Source: Collinsella sp.
GTDB lineage: Bacteria > Actinomycetota > Coriobacteriia > Coriobacteriales > Coriobacteriaceae
Reading direction: 5' to 3'
Assembly (NCBI GenBank): GCA_019419485.1
Contig: DXZV01000065.1
Location: forward strand, 2,273 to 8,665
DNA: 6,393 bases
The position numbers were made by a program, and so were the translations under genes. Positions 1 to 6,223 of the stretch are shown here, one piece after another. Every line of letters begins with the position of its first letter. Within the stretch, counting starts at the first letter, position 1. The notes beneath the pieces were generated by a model that did no database searches, was not told where the DNA came from, and saw only the letters and a list, made by a program, of their open reading frames with translations.

Positions 1-251
1 GGATAGACAACATTCTCGGGGCACAGAGTGCGATACCTAAGCCCACGGTCTGCAGCCTTTTTCGCCAGGACCTCAGCCTCAAAGTAACCCGTATGGTCGA
101 GCGTCACATGCGGCTCTGCACACCACAGCTCAATGGACTCAAAGCCCAAGCGCTGCTGAACATCAAGGAAGTAATCGAGCGACCACATGATGTAGTGGAT
201 ATTCATGCCCGCAATCTGCTCGCGGCGCAGCGTCGGTTTGGATTCAGACAT
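1..251 (-). CDS. FrlC-like sugar (phosphate) isomerase/epimerase, TIM-barrel (partial, 5' end only)
   Basis: The first 83 codons of a gene that leaves the window on the left. The start is an ATG at 251-249, preceded by a strong AAGGAGG at 258-264 with 6 nt spacing, so the start is well supported. The protein begins MSESKPTLRREQIAGMNIHY. It then shows the opening alpha/beta units of the xylose-isomerase-like (AP endonuclease 2) TIM barrel: a helix ending in LGFESIELW, the following EPH, and later RTLCPENVVYP. These resemble fructoselysine 3-epimerase FrlC, which has LGYDGIEIW, RPH and a YTPETNGYP segment at equivalent places. Known members are cytosolic, metal-dependent isomerases or epimerases of sugars and sugar derivatives. 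The metal-binding residues lie beyond the window, so activity cannot be checked. The ATG lies 1 nt beyond the amidohydrolase stop and its ribosome site lies inside that gene's last codons, so the two are almost certainly co-translated. The exact substrate is unknown. Confidence 0.8.
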   Translation of the reverse strand, partial: MSESKPTLRREQIAGMNIHYIMWSLDYFLDVQQRLGFESIELWCAEPHVTLDHTGYFEAEVLAKKAADRGLRYRTLCPENVVY

Positions 252-252
252 C

Positions 253-1836
253 TTATGCCTCCTTATTTCGGTCGAACACGATTTGTCCGTCCGACATCGT
301 CATGTCAACCGCAAGATCACGTGCGTCGCGATAATCGAGGTCGAACACATCCCGATCGAGCACGCAGATATCGGCAAGCTTGCCAACCTCAAGCGTACCC
401 AGCTCGTCTTCGCGCATCAGGTCGTACGCGCCCCCGGCAGTCCAAGCGCACAAGAGCTCGACAAGCGTCAGCGTGTTGACCTCATTCACGGGCAGTCCGT
501 CGTCGAAGTATCCGCCGCACGCACTGTAGATTGACTCGCCCAAGCTCGGAATCAACAGCGGCAAATCCGTGCCACAGCACACTGTGCATCCGGAATCTTC
601 CATGCCGCGGCGATTCCAGCTGTGCAAAAGTCGCGTCTCGCCAATTTGTCGACGCATCATCGACAGGCAATCCTCGCGCCGGTCCAGCGTCAGAATCTGC
701 GGATAGACCTCGCAAATTCCACCTAACTTGCCAAACTCGACAAGATCGGTCGGGTCAGAGTTCTCGAGATCGGTAATCGCATGGCGGCGAAGCATCCGTC
801 CATGCTCGTCTCGAGGCAGCGAGGCATAGAGCGTCACGGTGCGACGAACGGCGCCATCGCCCTGGCAATGCAAGGAATATCGGAAGCCGTCAGCATCAAT
901 TGCACGCAGCTCGCTTTCAATCAGATCCCACTCTGGCTCCTCGACGACCGTCTTGCCGGCAGCGCCCGCATCGGCCGTATCCTCATAGGGGTCAATCATC
1001 TCGGCAAGCCCCGCCCATACGCCGCGATCGGTCATACGGTTGAAGCCAGAAAAACGAACGAACGGTCCCCGGAAGCGCTCTCGTGCCTCGCGAGCATATG
1101 CCAGATTTGCACCAGCGCCCACCGGCTGCGACATCATAGAGACGCGAACCGTCAGCTCGCCAGATTCCTCACGGCGAGCCATTTCGTCGGCAAAGCCGTA
1201 GTAGTCATCAAACGCCATCTCCTTGATGGCGGTAACGCCGCGCTCGTTAAGCATGCTCATGTAGTTCGAATACCCCGCGCGCACCTCGGGCAACGCGAGG
1301 AAATCGCTCATCATGCGCCAGATCTTCTCGGCATAGCACGCCTGCGGTGTAAAACCGTATCGCGCACTGGCGGCAGCATTGAGAACGCAGGTCTCCGCGC
1401 CCGGTGTAAAGCAGACGACAGGGATATCACCAAAAAACTCGTCAAACACAGCTGCCGTATTTGCGTTCTCGGCATCCGATGCCAACGTTTCGGATAGGTT
1501 GTGGCCAAAAGCCGCCGCGCAATCCGGATGATCTTCTTTCCATGCACGCAAGAGCGACACGGCCTCTTTGGCATCATCGATGCCGGACAGATCAGACCCC
1601 AACGTCCGCAGCGCCCAGCCTGTATAGAAGGTATGTACATCGATCAGACCAGGCATGACGGTGCGGTCGCCCAGATCAACTACCTCGTCCGCCTGGGTCA
1701 AATACGAAGCCACCTCACACTTGGTGCCAACCGCCTCAATTCGATTGCCACGGACCGCTACGAAACCTTCAAACGGCAGGTCCCCCGTACCGGTAAAGAC
1801 GCTCTTAGACGTCAGGACCGTCAAACGATCAGACAT
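253..1836 (-). CDS. YtcJ-like amidohydrolase family protein
   Basis: A 527-residue cytosolic hydrolase of the amidohydrolase superfamily (amidohydrolase_3/YtcJ type); typical members have about 520-550 residues. I chose the ATG at 1836 because AGGTGG (1842-1847) sits 5 nt upstream. An in-frame GTG at 1845 would add three residues but has no good ribosome site. The N-terminal part is the small beta-sandwich domain (about 1-60), followed by the barrel entry motif MPGLIDVHTF (61-70). Further landmarks are GVTAIKEM (200-207), LHCQGDGAV with His323, RRHAITD with His352, GTDLPLL with Asp424, and the C-terminal closing segment LGTLEVGKLADICVLDRD. Family members cleave C-N (amide or cyclic amide) bonds using one or two metal ions. 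The first metal motif is unusual: HTF (68-70) instead of His-x-His. It is sandwiched between a permease and a FrlC-like isomerase, which suggests it acts on the imported compound. The substrate is unknown. Confidence 0.88.
   Translation of the reverse strand: MSDRLTVLTSKSVFTGTGDLPFEGFVAVRGNRIEAVGTKCEVASYLTQADEVVDLGDRTVMPGLIDVHTFYTGWALRTLGSDLSGIDDAKEAVSLLRAWKEDHPDCAAAFGHNLSETLASDAENANTAAVFDEFFGDIPVVCFTPGAETCVLNAAASARYGFTPQACYAEKIWRMMSDFLALPEVRAGYSNYMSMLNERGVTAIKEMAFDDYYGFADEMARREESGELTVRVSMMSQPVGAGANLAYAREARERFRGPFVRFSGFNRMTDRGVWAGLAEMIDPYEDTADAGAAGKTVVEEPEWDLIESELRAIDADGFRYSLHCQGDGAVRRTVTLYASLPRDEHGRMLRRHAITDLENSDPTDLVEFGKLGGICEVYPQILTLDRREDCLSMMRRQIGETRLLHSWNRRGMEDSGCTVCCGTDLPLLIPSLGESIYSACGGYFDDGLPVNEVNTLTLVELLCAWTAGGAYDLMREDELGTLEVGKLADICVLDRDVFDLDYRDARDLAVDMTMSDGQIVFDRNKEA
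258..264 (-). promoter_or_regulatory. Ribosome binding site of the FrlC-like gene, inside the amidohydrolase 3' end
   Basis: AAGGAGG on the minus strand, 6 nt before the ATG at 251. The same bases encode the final Lys-Glu-Ala of the amidohydrolase. A ribosome finishing the upstream gene therefore uncovers this site, which indicates translational coupling. Confidence 0.8.
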
Positions 1837-1841
1837 CACAA

Positions 1842-1847
1842 CCACCT
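1842..1847 (-). promoter_or_regulatory. Ribosome binding site deciding the amidohydrolase start
   Basis: AGGTGG on the minus strand, overlapping the TAG stop codon of the permease (1848-1846) and 5 nt before the ATG at 1836. This favours the ATG over the GTG at 1845 and implies translational coupling with the permease. Confidence 0.65.
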
Positions 1848-3309
1848 ACACCGGAAGCATGCCAGAAATTGCCGTTACGATCAGGCCAAACACGACCATG
1901 AAGATGAAGAACTTCCAAATGGTCTTCCACCATTGGCCAAACGAAATCTTAGCCACGGCAAGGCCGGCGACCGTCATACCCGCCACGGGGCTGATGGTGT
2001 TGATGGTCTGGTTGGCAAACTGGAGCGCGGTGACGGCCGCCTCGGGATTGAGGCCCATGAGCTCGGTCAGGGGGCCCATAACGGGCATGGTGAGCGCCGC
2101 CAGGCCAGAACTCGAGGGAACCAGCAAAGAGAGCAGGCCAAGGACGACATACATAAACGTGGTGTAGACGGCGGCGGGTGCACCGGCGAGCGCGGTAGCG
2201 AGCGCCTGGAGGATGGTGTCGATGATCATGCCGCCCTCGGCGATGACCAGAATACCGCGAGCGATACCGATAACGACGGCAGCGTACGCAAAGTCGGCGA
2301 GACCCTTAACGAACTCCTCTGCGATCGTCTGCTGGTCAAGGCCGCCCAGGATACCGGCAAGCAAGCCCATGCCAAGGAACACGGCGGAAATCTGATTCAT
2401 GTACCAGCCCTGGGTAACAAGACCCCAGACGATAATGCCCATACCGCAAGCAAAATCGATAAGCACGAGCTTCTGACGGATAGTGAACTCTTCCTCGATG
2501 GAGGCATCGGTCACGGAAAACTCAATACGCTTGAGCTTATCGTCCTCGTACACAATGGACGACTCGGGGTTTTTCTTGACGCGCATGGCGTAGCGCATGG
2601 CCCATGCGATACCGACGGCAGTGAAGATGACCCAAGAAACGGCACGCAGCCACAGTTGCGGATTACCCTCGATGCCAATGATGCCTTGGGCGATCAAAAC
2701 ATTAAACGGGTCGATGGTCGAAGCACAATATCCCAGGTTAGGACCAAGGAAGCAGATGATGAATGCCGTCATCGAGTCATAACCGATACCCATCATGATG
2801 GGAATGAAGATGGCATAGAACGGCAGGGCTTCCTCAGACATACCAAACGTAGTGCCGCAAATGGACAGCAATGTCATCGTGATGGGGATGATGAGGATGT
2901 CCTTGTTCTTGAGCTTTTTAATCACACGGCTCATGCCGGCATTCAAAGCGTTGGTCTTGGTGATGATTGCGAACGATCCGCCAATCAATAAGACGAACGC
3001 AACGACGTCGGCGGCCTCTTGGATACCCTTGGTGGGCGCTTGCAGAACCGCGAAGATATCCTGGCCCAGATTGATGGTCTCGCCGGTCTCGGAATCGGTG
3101 TAGTTCTTATCGACCTGTTCATAGGTTCCAGCAACGGCGACTTCACGCTCGCCCGCCGCTGTCGAAATCGTCTTGCGCTGATACTGACCAGAGGGAACGA
3201 TCCAAGTCAGGACCGCAAAGACAACGATCAGCAAGAACATGATCGTATAGACATGCGGTAATTTGAACTTAAAACGTCTGTTTGTCTTCTTCGCCTTCGT
3301 ATCTGACAT
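1846..3309 (-). CDS. YfcC family permease (DcuC/ion-transporter-like integral membrane protein)
   Basis: A 487-residue inner-membrane transporter. The start is the ATG at 3309 with GGAGG 5 nt upstream; longer in-frame readings begin with TTG inside the upstream palindrome and lack a ribosome site. After a basic cytosolic N-terminus with FKFKLPHVYTIMF (positions 13-25), there are about eleven to twelve hydrophobic segments, near residues 20-38, 102-117, 138-150, 160-175, 181-192, 222-238, 283-299, 308-324, 340-357, 382-397, 437-453 and 465-484. Family landmarks are GMSEEALPF (156-164) with GIGYDSMTAF, LVPSSSGLAALTMPVMGPL (396-414), and INTISPVAGMTVAGL (436-450). A hydrophilic loop at about 40-85 follows the first segment, as is common in YfcC proteins. 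YfcC (COG1288) relatives are secondary transporters of carboxylates or amino-acid-like solutes, but few have a proven substrate. It is the first gene of the operon with the amidohydrolase and the isomerase, so it probably imports their substrate. Confidence 0.9.
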   Translation of the reverse strand: MSDTKAKKTNRRFKFKLPHVYTIMFLLIVVFAVLTWIVPSGQYQRKTISTAAGEREVAVAGTYEQVDKNYTDSETGETINLGQDIFAVLQAPTKGIQEAADVVAFVLLIGGSFAIITKTNALNAGMSRVIKKLKNKDILIIPITMTLLSICGTTFGMSEEALPFYAIFIPIMMGIGYDSMTAFIICFLGPNLGYCASTIDPFNVLIAQGIIGIEGNPQLWLRAVSWVIFTAVGIAWAMRYAMRVKKNPESSIVYEDDKLKRIEFSVTDASIEEEFTIRQKLVLIDFACGMGIIVWGLVTQGWYMNQISAVFLGMGLLAGILGGLDQQTIAEEFVKGLADFAYAAVVIGIARGILVIAEGGMIIDTILQALATALAGAPAAVYTTFMYVVLGLLSLLVPSSSGLAALTMPVMGPLTELMGLNPEAAVTALQFANQTINTISPVAGMTVAGLAVAKISFGQWWKTIWKFFIFMVVFGLIVTAISGMLPV

Positions 3310-3314
3310 AGATA

Positions 3315-3319
3315 CCTCC
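3315..3319 (-). promoter_or_regulatory. Ribosome binding site deciding the permease start
   Basis: GGAGG on the minus strand, 5 nt before the ATG at 3309. It fixes the start 20 codons inside the longest open frame. Confidence 0.8.
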
Positions 3320-3351
3320 AAAGAACTCGAGACTGCATCGCATCTCGCTTC

Positions 3352-3374
3352 AACGTTTGCACAATGCAAACGTT
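3352..3374. promoter_or_regulatory. Palindromic operator candidate of the permease operon
   Basis: The left arm AACGTTTGCA (3352-3361) and right arm TGCAAACGTT (3365-3374) are perfect reverse complements around the centre CAA. It lies 42 nt before the permease ATG and just downstream of the candidate promoter at 3389-3416. A protein bound there would block initiation or elongation. The adjacent GntR/UTRA regulator is the nearest candidate, but the sequence is not a classical HutC-family site (for example GTnTAGACnAC-like). A LacI-type or other regulator elsewhere is possible. The same bases could also form a 5'-leader hairpin in RNA. Confidence 0.6.
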
Positions 3375-3388
3375 CTATGACGTCCCAT

Positions 3389-3416
3389 AGATTACCAGCA
3401 GCTTTTCCTTCATCAA
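3389..3416 (-). promoter_or_regulatory. Candidate sigma-70-type promoter of the permease operon
   Basis: On the minus strand there is a -35-like TTGATG (3411-3416), a 16-nt spacer, and a -10-like TAATCT (3389-3394). The -10 is preceded by TGG, forming an extended -10 (TGnTAATCT). Predicted transcription starts near 3382, shortly before the palindrome. This is by pattern only; no start site has been mapped. Confidence 0.45.
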
Positions 3417-3478
3417 GATAATTTCAAACTGATTGCCGCAACGCGGTTGAACGGTTGCGTTTGCGCCGTGAACGGTAT

Positions 3479-3514
3479 GGAAACGCCCGGTGAGATGATC
3501 CACCGGGCGCTTCC
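3479..3514 (-). terminator. Rho-independent terminator of the GntR gene
   Basis: A 14-bp stem begins 12 nt after the regulator's stop codon. The core GCGCCCGGTG pairs with CACCGGGCGT and is extended by GGAA/TTCC, with one G-T wobble in the RNA and an 8-nt loop. The U-tract is weak, only TTT within the stem's 3' side. It separates the regulator from the permease operon. Confidence 0.65.
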
Positions 3515-3526
3515 ATTCGCAATGTC

Positions 3527-4270
3527 CTAGATGTCAAAAACGTAGCGAGACCCAACGATTCGCTGACGACCGATGATAAACGGCCGCCGCTGCTCATCGA
3601 AAAAGAAGGCTTCCATATAAAACAAGGGTTCGCCAACGGGAACTGCCAACAGCCGAGCGACCTCGGGCGACGCGCACGCGATCTCGAGCGTGCACGGGTC
3701 GGTAAACGCGGGCGTGCGGCCCGTCCGGTTGCGCACGAACTCAAAAATGGATTGGTTAGATAGAGGTGCCGTTGATAGATAGGCGTTGTCCTCGTAAACG
3801 TATATGTTGTTCTCGAGCATGACAGGGACGCCATCGGCAGTACGCACGCGCTCAACGCAAATCAAGTCAGTTCCAACGGGAACACCAAAGAACTGTGCTT
3901 CGGTGGAATCCGCCGGCAGTATCTTCCTCGAAATGACACACGCCCCCGGTTCCATTCCATTAACGCGGCATGCGTCCGAAAAACTCTGGACGTCATCCTT
4001 CTGGCGAATCTTGCGCTTGAGCTTGGGGGCATTGACAAACGTGCCTTTCCCCTGTCGCTTCGTTAGATAGCCCTGCTGGACGAGCTCCTCAATAGCGCGT
4101 CGCACGGTAACGCGGCCAACTTTATAGCTCTCAGCCAATTCGAATTCGTTGGGTATCCGCGCACCTGCCTTGTAGGCGCCGGAGTTGATTTCGTTTTTGA
4201 TGATATCGATAACCTGTTGGTACAGCGGTATCGCTGCTTTACCGTCAGTTAGCCCTTCAGTCGGTGGCAT
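3527..4270 (-). CDS. GntR family transcriptional regulator, HutC subfamily (UTRA domain)
   Basis: A 247-residue cytosolic DNA-binding regulator, the usual length for the HutC subfamily. Residues about 14-80 form the GntR winged helix-turn-helix: IPLYQQVIDIIKNEI, then NEFELAESYKVGRVTVRRAI with the recognition helix near 52-62, and the wing QGYLTKRQGKGTFV. Residues about 95-245 form the UTRA effector-binding domain, ending in a typical GRQRIVGSRYVFDI. The start is the ATG at 4270, behind a purine-rich GGGAGAGGG (4274-4282) whose spacing of 3 nt is short. HutC-type proteins usually repress adjacent uptake and catabolic genes until a sugar phosphate, amino acid derivative or similar ligand binds. 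Here the next transcription unit is the permease-amidohydrolase-isomerase operon, the likely target. FrlR, the fructoselysine regulator, belongs to the same subfamily, but I cannot assign this protein to it. Confidence 0.92.
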   Translation of the reverse strand: MPPTEGLTDGKAAIPLYQQVIDIIKNEINSGAYKAGARIPNEFELAESYKVGRVTVRRAIEELVQQGYLTKRQGKGTFVNAPKLKRKIRQKDDVQSFSDACRVNGMEPGACVISRKILPADSTEAQFFGVPVGTDLICVERVRTADGVPVMLENNIYVYEDNAYLSTAPLSNQSIFEFVRNRTGRTPAFTDPCTLEIACASPEVARLLAVPVGEPLFYMEAFFFDEQRRPFIIGRQRIVGSRYVFDI

Positions 4271-4296
4271 ATACCCTCTCCCAGCACAATTAAGTC

Positions 4297-4337
4297 AAAA
4301 GCGGGCTCAAGGGCATTCAACAAGCCCTTGAGCCCGC
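4297..4337 (-). terminator. Strong Rho-independent terminator after the HAD phosphatase gene
   Basis: A perfect 14-bp stem (GCGGGCTCAAGGGC pairing with GCCCTTGAGCCCGC) with a 9-nt loop, followed on the minus strand by TTTT (4297-4300). It stands 83 nt past the HAD gene stop and only 26 nt before the GntR start codon. The T-run follows on the minus strand only, so the direction is clear. Confidence 0.85.
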
Positions 4338-4340
4338 ATT

Positions 4341-4369
4341 AGCATAAAGTATGCTTGCTGCCGCACCAA
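4341..4369 (-). promoter_or_regulatory. Weak promoter candidate for the GntR gene
   Basis: On the minus strand, TTGGTG (4364-4369) and TATGCT (4341-4346) are separated by 17 nt. The -10-like box is half of a small AGCATA/TATGCT inverted repeat (4341-4355). Transcription would begin near 4334, inside the stem of the terminator-like hairpin. Both boxes are poor matches, so this is tentative. Confidence 0.25.
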
Positions 4370-4420
4370 AATGTTGGCTATTTACTCATCTGACCCGAAA
4401 AACGCGCAACTACCGCGCTC

Positions 4421-5080
4421 CTAAGAAAGCGTGAGCAGCTCCGGCAGCTGGTCGATAATCTTGTCCGCGGCATCCTGGCTAAAGCCAAAGCGCTCCTCGC
4501 GCTTGGCAATGACTGTCAGGCCGGCTCGCTTGCCGGCAGTGATGCCAGGCACCGAATCCTCAACGCAGCAGCAGCGATTCGCGGGCAGCCCCAGCAGATC
4601 CAGCGCATGCAGGTAGATGTCGGGCTCGGGCTTGCTCTCCTTAAACTGCTCGCCGCTCACCACATACTCAAAGGCATCCGACAGCCCACACGCGTTGAGC
4701 ACTTCCTCGATGCTAACCATGGGCGACGAGCTGGCAAGCGCCACGCGAACGCCACGGCGCGGCAGCTCTCGAATCGTATCCACGGCGCCTGGGTTAATCA
4801 AAGCCTGATAGTCGCGCGGACGCTTATGCGCCCACTCGTCCCAACGGGCCAACGCTTCCTCGCCAGTAAAATGCCCCTTACCGGCGCGCTCAAACCAATC
4901 GACCAGCATATGCAGAAAGAACTGATGCGAGGTACCGACCTGCCCATTCAACTCCTCTTGAGTCAGGTTCAACCCAAGCTCCTTGGCAAACGCGGCAGTC
5001 TCGCCCAGATAGTAATACTCGGTATCGACAATGACACCGTCCATGTCAAAGATAACGGCGTCGAACGGAAATGCGGACAC
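4421..5080 (-). CDS. HAD-superfamily phosphatase, beta-phosphoglucomutase-like (subfamily IA)
   Basis: A 219-residue cytosolic HAD enzyme. The start is the GTG at 5080: AGGGAGGG (5085-5092) lies 4 nt upstream, and the family's beta-strand and motif I follow at the expected distance. An upstream in-frame ATG at 5128 lies on the far side of the previous gene's terminator hairpin and is unlikely. Motif I is FDMDGVIVDTE, with nucleophile Asp12 and acid/base Asp14. A helical C1 cap follows (about 20-85). Motif II is LASSSP (Ser117-119), motif III is KESKPEPDIY with Lys150, and motif IV is VEDSVPGITAGKRAG with Glu174 and Asp175. All catalytic positions are present. Family members dephosphorylate sugar phosphates or isomerise beta-glucose-1-phosphate. 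The cap lacks a clear beta-phosphoglucomutase signature, so a phosphatase is the safer call. It follows the Cof-type gene and probably shares its transcript. Confidence 0.88.
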   Translation of the reverse strand: MSAFPFDAVIFDMDGVIVDTEYYYLGETAAFAKELGLNLTQEELNGQVGTSHQFFLHMLVDWFERAGKGHFTGEEALARWDEWAHKRPRDYQALINPGAVDTIRELPRRGVRVALASSSPMVSIEEVLNACGLSDAFEYVVSGEQFKESKPEPDIYLHALDLLGLPANRCCCVEDSVPGITAGKRAGLTVIAKREERFGFSQDAADKIIDQLPELLTLS

Positions 5081-5084
5081 GGCA

Positions 5085-5092
5085 CCCTCCCT
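5085..5092 (-). promoter_or_regulatory. Ribosome binding site deciding the GTG start of the HAD phosphatase
   Basis: AGGGAGGG on the minus strand, 4 nt before the GTG at 5080 and directly after the T-run of the upstream terminator hairpin. Confidence 0.75.
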
Positions 5093-5095
5093 AAC

Positions 5096-5121
5096 AAAAG
5101 GGCGCCTGTAAGCAGGCGCCC
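5096..5121 (-). terminator. Terminator-like hairpin between the two HAD genes
   Basis: A perfect 9-bp GC-rich stem (GGGCGCCTG pairing with CAGGCGCCC) with the loop CTTA in the RNA, followed on the minus strand by TTTT (5096-5099). It lies 22 nt after the Cof-type gene stop and 15 nt before the next gene's GTG. It looks like an intrinsic terminator, but it must be leaky or regulated if the next gene depends on the same transcript. Confidence 0.75.
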
Positions 5122-5143
5122 GAACCATGCATTATCGGCGATT

Positions 5144-5986
5144 CTAGCCCAGCAGCTTATCCAGCGCCACCGCAATACCGTCTTCGTTATTATTGGCGGT
5201 CACCATCTGGGCTACCGCCTTAACCTCATCGACGGCGTTGCCCATGGCTACACCCGTGCCGGCCCACTCAATCATGGACTTGTCGTTCTGGCCGTCGCCA
5301 AACGATACGACATCGCTGGCATCGATGCCGAGCTTGGGCAGGGCACCCTCGAGCGCACGGGCCTTGTCGATACCGGGCGCCGTGTACTCAAAGTACCAGT
5401 CGGCCGTAAACATGCCCGAAAGCGTCTGCTTAAAGGGCGCATACATCTCCTCGTAATGCGCCTGCAGGTAGGCCGGATCGCCCGCCGTCAGCAGCTTGTC
5501 CACGGGATAAGCGTCCACAACCTCATGCAAGCTCTCGACCTCGCGAATCTTAAGATCGCACGCATCGCGCTCATACTTGACGATATTCTTCTGCGAGCCG
5601 TCAGGCAGCGTGATCATGCAATGGTACGAATCCTCGACGTGCAGATTACGACCGAGCGAAATCATAGGGATCACGTCAAAACTACGCAGATGATCAATCA
5701 GACGGTGCAGCTCGTCAGCCGGCATGGCCTGGTCAAAAAGGACCTCATCGGTCTGAGCATCGACCACATGCGCGCCATTGAAAGCGACTAGCAGACCGTC
5801 ATGGTTTTGAAGGTCGAGCTCCTGCGCCAAGGCGTGCAGCCCCCATGCGGGACGACCCGAAGCCAAGATGAGCTTAATTCCCGACTCCTGCGCCGCGAGC
5901 AGCCTCTCGCGCGTGCGCGGGCTGATGACCTTTTGGTCGTTGGTGAGCGTACCGTCGATATCCATTGCGATGGCTTTAATTGCCAT
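5144..5986 (-). CDS. Cof-type HAD-IIB family hydrolase (sugar-phosphate phosphatase)
   Basis: A 280-residue cytosolic phosphatase, a normal length for the Cof/YidA group (about 265-290). The start is the ATG at 5986 with GGGAGG (5992-5997) 5 nt upstream. The open frame extends 62 codons further, but that part reads through noncoding sequence. Motif I is MDIDGTLTND, with Asp9 and Asp11. Motif II is LASGRP with Ser43. The C2-type cap spans about 85-195. Motif III is the Lys208 segment GIDKARAL. Motif IV is VSFGDGQND with Asp231 and Asp235, followed by WAGTGVAMGNAVDEVKAVA. All catalytic residues are intact. Known relatives hydrolyse sugar phosphates, FMN or pyridoxal phosphate with broad specificity, so the true substrate is not predictable. 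It stands alone between the pgi terminator and its own hairpin, with the second HAD gene next downstream. Confidence 0.93.
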   Translation of the reverse strand: MAIKAIAMDIDGTLTNDQKVISPRTRERLLAAQESGIKLILASGRPAWGLHALAQELDLQNHDGLLVAFNGAHVVDAQTDEVLFDQAMPADELHRLIDHLRSFDVIPMISLGRNLHVEDSYHCMITLPDGSQKNIVKYERDACDLKIREVESLHEVVDAYPVDKLLTAGDPAYLQAHYEEMYAPFKQTLSGMFTADWYFEYTAPGIDKARALEGALPKLGIDASDVVSFGDGQNDKSMIEWAGTGVAMGNAVDEVKAVAQMVTANNNEDGIAVALDKLLG

Positions 5987-6023
5987 ATGTGCCTCCCTGT
6001 CATTGAGCAACCTTGTCTGAGCC

Positions 6024-6029
6024 ATCATA
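6024..6029 (-). promoter_or_regulatory. Possible -10 box for the Cof-type gene
   Basis: TATGAT on the minus strand, 37 nt before the ATG, within the 173-nt gap after the pgi terminator. No convincing -35 box is found at 16-18 nt, so the call is weak. A promoter somewhere in this gap is expected because the terminator isolates the gene from pgi. Confidence 0.25.
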
Positions 6030-6159
6030 CAGAACACCCACGGCGGCGCTGTTTGCAACGGGAAAAATGTCACATTGTCCCAAACATGAACGGCGTGCCT
6101 TCGACGATTGCGATGCCCGTCGAGGCGCCTCCCGATACATTCCATTCTATCCAGATAGC

Positions 6160-6192
6160 AAAGGGCCCGCATCCCAACGGATACGGGCCCTT
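6160..6192 (-). terminator. Rho-independent terminator of pgi
   Basis: The stem AAGGGCCCG pairs with CGGGCCCTT, followed by one mismatch and a further 4 bp (ATCC/GGAT) closing a CAAC loop. It begins 31 nt after the pgi stop codon. The trailing T-run on the minus strand is short (TTT), and part of it pairs in the stem. Confidence 0.7.
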
Positions 6193-6223
6193 GTCGGCTA
6201 TGCGTTAGTTTTCGCAGCGAATC

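Noticed and set aside
1501..2991. Long open frame on the plus strand (496 codons)
   Set aside because: It lies opposite the amidohydrolase and permease, has a composition rich in His, Asp, Gly and Arg typical of antisense frames, has no recognisable domain, and would overlap two well-supported genes.
3310..3369. N-terminal extension of the permease by 20 codons
   Set aside because: It would begin with TTG inside the palindrome and lacks a ribosome site. The ATG at 3309 has GGAGG at correct spacing.
4398..4418. Short hairpin with a T-run just after the HAD phosphatase stop (GCGC stem, then TTTTT on the minus strand)
   Set aside because: The stem is only 4 bp with a 7-nt loop. It is too weak to call a terminator, and a much stronger one follows at 4297-4337.
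4607..5791. Plus-strand open frame of 394 codons
   Set aside because: It is antisense to the two HAD genes, which have complete catalytic motifs. It shows no domain of its own.
5987..6172. N-terminal extension of the Cof-type gene by 62 codons
   Set aside because: The extension crosses the intergenic gap into the pgi terminator and precedes the family's usual N-terminus. The ATG at 5986 has a proper ribosome site.
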